DNA of 64,000 nucleotides from Janthinobacterium sp. Its GTDB lineage: Bacteria; Pseudomonadota; Gammaproteobacteria; Burkholderiales; Burkholderiaceae_D. Position numbers and translations under genes: made by a program. Positions 62,599-64,000 of the stretch are shown piece after piece. Where the stretch lies: the NCBI RefSeq assembly GCF_009923995.1, contig NZ_RFSK01000019.1, positions 1 to 64,000 on the forward strand, in the 5' to 3' direction. Every line of letters begins with the position of its first letter. Positions within the stretch are counted from its first letter, which is position 1. The notes under the pieces are model-generated. The model saw nothing but the letters and a program-made list of their open reading frames with translations. It did not search any database and had not been told where the DNA came from.

Positions 62599-64000
62599 CT
62601 ACGGTTTTTGCACAGGAATCTTTTTATCGTCCGCCTTGATGTCGGAAGCAATTTCCGGCTTGGCGCCGATCTTCTCAACCTTGGCATCGGCCTTGGCCAG
62701 CTGCACCGGCAAGCCCTGGAAGTGATTCAGCGCCTGCTGCAGCTGGAAATCGTCCTTGGCGCCGTATTCGAGGGGCTTGCGCTTCTTCGCCGTGGCGATC
62801 AGGCGCTGCTCTTCCTCCAGATGATCCTGCATGCCTTCCATGGTCGGCTTGGCCGCTTCCGGCTTGCCGTCGTCGCTGCTCAAGTGTTTTTCCAGGTCCG
62901 CCTCGCGCACGCGCAGGCTGTTCCAGCCGTCGCCCTCGGCCGTCTCATCGACCAGCAGGTCGGGCACGATGCCGCGCGCCTGGATCGCCCGGCCTTTCGG
63001 CGTGTAGTAGCGGGCCGTCGTCAGCTTGACGGCCGTGTCGGCCGTGATCTGGCGCAAGGTCTGCACGGAACCCTTGCCGAAGGTCTGCGTGCCGATGACG
63101 GTGGCGCGCTGGTAATCCTGCAGGGCGCCGGCGACGATTTCCGAGGCGGAAGCGGAACCGGCATTGACCAGCACCACCAGCGGCACGGTTTTCAGCGCGG
63201 CCGGCAGCTTGGCCAGCGGGTCGGCCTTGGTGCCCGGCGCGGCATAGAATTCACGGCGGCCATAGAACACCTGTTTCGATTCCGGCAACTGGCCCTTGGT
63301 CGAGACGATGATGGAGTTTCCCGGCAGAAATGCTGTCGCCACGCCGATGGCGCCTGGCACGACGCCGCCGGGATCGTTGCGCAAGTCCAGCACCAGGCCC
63401 TTGAGCTTGGGGTCTTGCGCATACAGGGCATTGATCTTTTTGACCATGTCGTCGACGGTCGGTTCCTGGAACTGGGCGATGCGCAGCCAGGCATAGCCGG
63501 GTGCGACCATCTTGGCCTTCACGCTCTGCACGCGGATTTCCTCGCGCACGATGGGGAAGACGAGCGGTTTGCTCTCGCCCTTGCGCGACATGGTCAGCAC
63601 CAGCTTGCTGCCGGGCTGGCCGCGCATCTTCTTGATGACCTCTTCCAGCTGCAAGCCTTTCAGCGGAATATTGTCCAGGCGGGTGATCAGGTCGCCCGCC
63701 TGGATGCCGGCCTTGGCGGCCGGGCTGTCCTCGATGGGCGAGACGACCTTTACGTAGCCGTCTTCCATGCTCACTTCGATGCCGATGCCGACGAACTTGC
63801 CCTGCACGCTTTCGCGCATTTCCTTGAAGGCATTTTTATCCAGGTACACGGAATGCGGGTCCAGCGAGGACACCATGCCGGAAATGGCTTCCGTCAGGAG
63901 TTTCTTGTCGTCCACTTTCTCGACGTAATCGGACTTGATCAGGCCGAACACGTCGGACAGCTGGCGCAGCTCGTCGAGCGGCAGCGGGGCATTCGTGATT
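62599..64000 (-). CDS. ctpA: S41 carboxy-terminal processing protease (CtpA/Prc type), 5' end outside the window
   Basis: The visible 467 residues comprise the end of the N-terminal helical region, a PDZ domain (KVVSPIEDSPAAKAGIQAGD, about 70-150 of the fragment) and the S41 catalytic core. The nucleophile is Ser in NAGSASASEIVAGAL, and the Lys is in TFGKGSVQTL about 25 residues later. The C-terminus is long and charged (KKRKPLEYGAKDDFQLQQAL), with a Lys-rich end. CtpA-type proteases cleave C-terminal ends of periplasmic proteins, often peptidoglycan hydrolases. The reading frame is open to the right edge, so the signal peptide and start lie outside. moeB follows 8 nt downstream. Confidence 0.93.
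   Translation of the reverse strand, partial: ITNAPLPLDELRQLSDVFGLIKSDYVEKVDDKKLLTEAISGMVSSLDPHSVYLDKNAFKEMRESVQGKFVGIGIEVSMEDGYVKVVSPIEDSPAAKAGIQAGDLITRLDNIPLKGLQLEEVIKKMRGQPGSKLVLTMSRKGESKPLVFPIVREEIRVQSVKAKMVAPGYAWLRIAQFQEPTVDDMVKKINALYAQDPKLKGLVLDLRNDPGGVVPGAIGVATAFLPGNSIIVSTKGQLPESKQVFYGRREFYAAPGTKADPLAKLPAALKTVPLVVLVNAGSASASEIVAGALQDYQRATVIGTQTFGKGSVQTLRQITADTAVKLTTARYYTPKGRAIQARGIVPDLLVDETAEGDGWNSLRVREADLEKHLSSDDGKPEAAKPTMEGMQDHLEEEQRLIATAKKRKPLEYGAKDDFQLQQALNHFQGLPVQLAKADAKVEKIGAKPEIASDIKADDKKIPVQKP

Overview
The window is about 64 kb of high-GC bacterial chromosome. It most likely comes from a betaproteobacterium of the Oxalobacteraceae (Janthinobacterium, Massilia or Duganella type). 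The pointers are the Tyr-Gly-Thr tRNA plus tuf operon, an ahcY preceded by an SAH riboswitch, the metK / lpxL-lpxL / dapF / DUF484-xerC order, a DksA with three of its four zinc cysteines replaced, and a classical 16-strand-type porin. The genus is an inference from gene content; no database search was run. Almost everything is core chromosomal content. I saw no insertion sequence, prophage, CRISPR array or attachment site.

Layout. 1-0.7 kb: the start of tuf and three tRNA genes read leftward from two tandem promoters. 0.7-5.3 kb: a signalling group, with a degenerate receiver-TPR protein, a REC-DUF3369-HD-GYP phosphodiesterase and a membrane J-domain protein. 5.4-9 kb: a MidA-like methyltransferase diverging from a pteridine-reductase-like SDR, folB and ttcA. 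9-19.4 kb: an M3 oligopeptidase, a Kef-type antiporter, and a run of M14 carboxypeptidase, TonB-dependent receptor and S41 lipoprotein protease that looks like a peptide-use locus. 19.4-25 kb: aromatic amino-acid catabolism (fused indolepyruvate:ferredoxin oxidoreductase, HPPD) with a divergent Lrp regulator and a palindromic operator candidate. 25-30 kb: GNAT, cca, GST and slt, with 5-formyl-THF cyclo-ligase diverging.

30.3-34.5 kb is a methyl-cycle cluster: metF, a small membrane protein, ahcY under an SAH riboswitch, and metK. MetK makes SAM, AhcY removes the SAH left after methyl transfer, and MetF supplies methyl-THF for remaking methionine. 34.7-42.1 kb carries two lipid A-type acyltransferases, dapF, a Sel1-repeat protein, a porin, DUF484 and xerC. 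42.2-46.7 kb carries a CobW/ZNG1-type metallochaperone GTPase, dksA, and hslVU behind a clear sigma-32 promoter with a small basic ORF at its end. 46.9-50.7 kb has an outer-membrane barrel protein, an XRE regulator and a patatin-POTRA-barrel protein (type Vd secretion).

50.8-61.7 kb is one leftward type II secretion operon in the order gspG-H-I-J-K-L-M-N-D-E-F-C. Most neighbours overlap by a few bases. gspN is split by a frameshift in this sequence. The window ends with moeB and the 3' part of a ctpA-type S41 protease gene that runs off the right edge.

Points most worth a second look are the receiver domain with Glu in place of the phospho-acceptor Asp, the SAH riboswitch, the ~99-nt inverted-repeat element after ahcY, the gspN frameshift, the shortened CCA enzyme, and the inverted repeats in the TonB-receptor promoter. 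I did not find a clearly undescribed multi-gene system.
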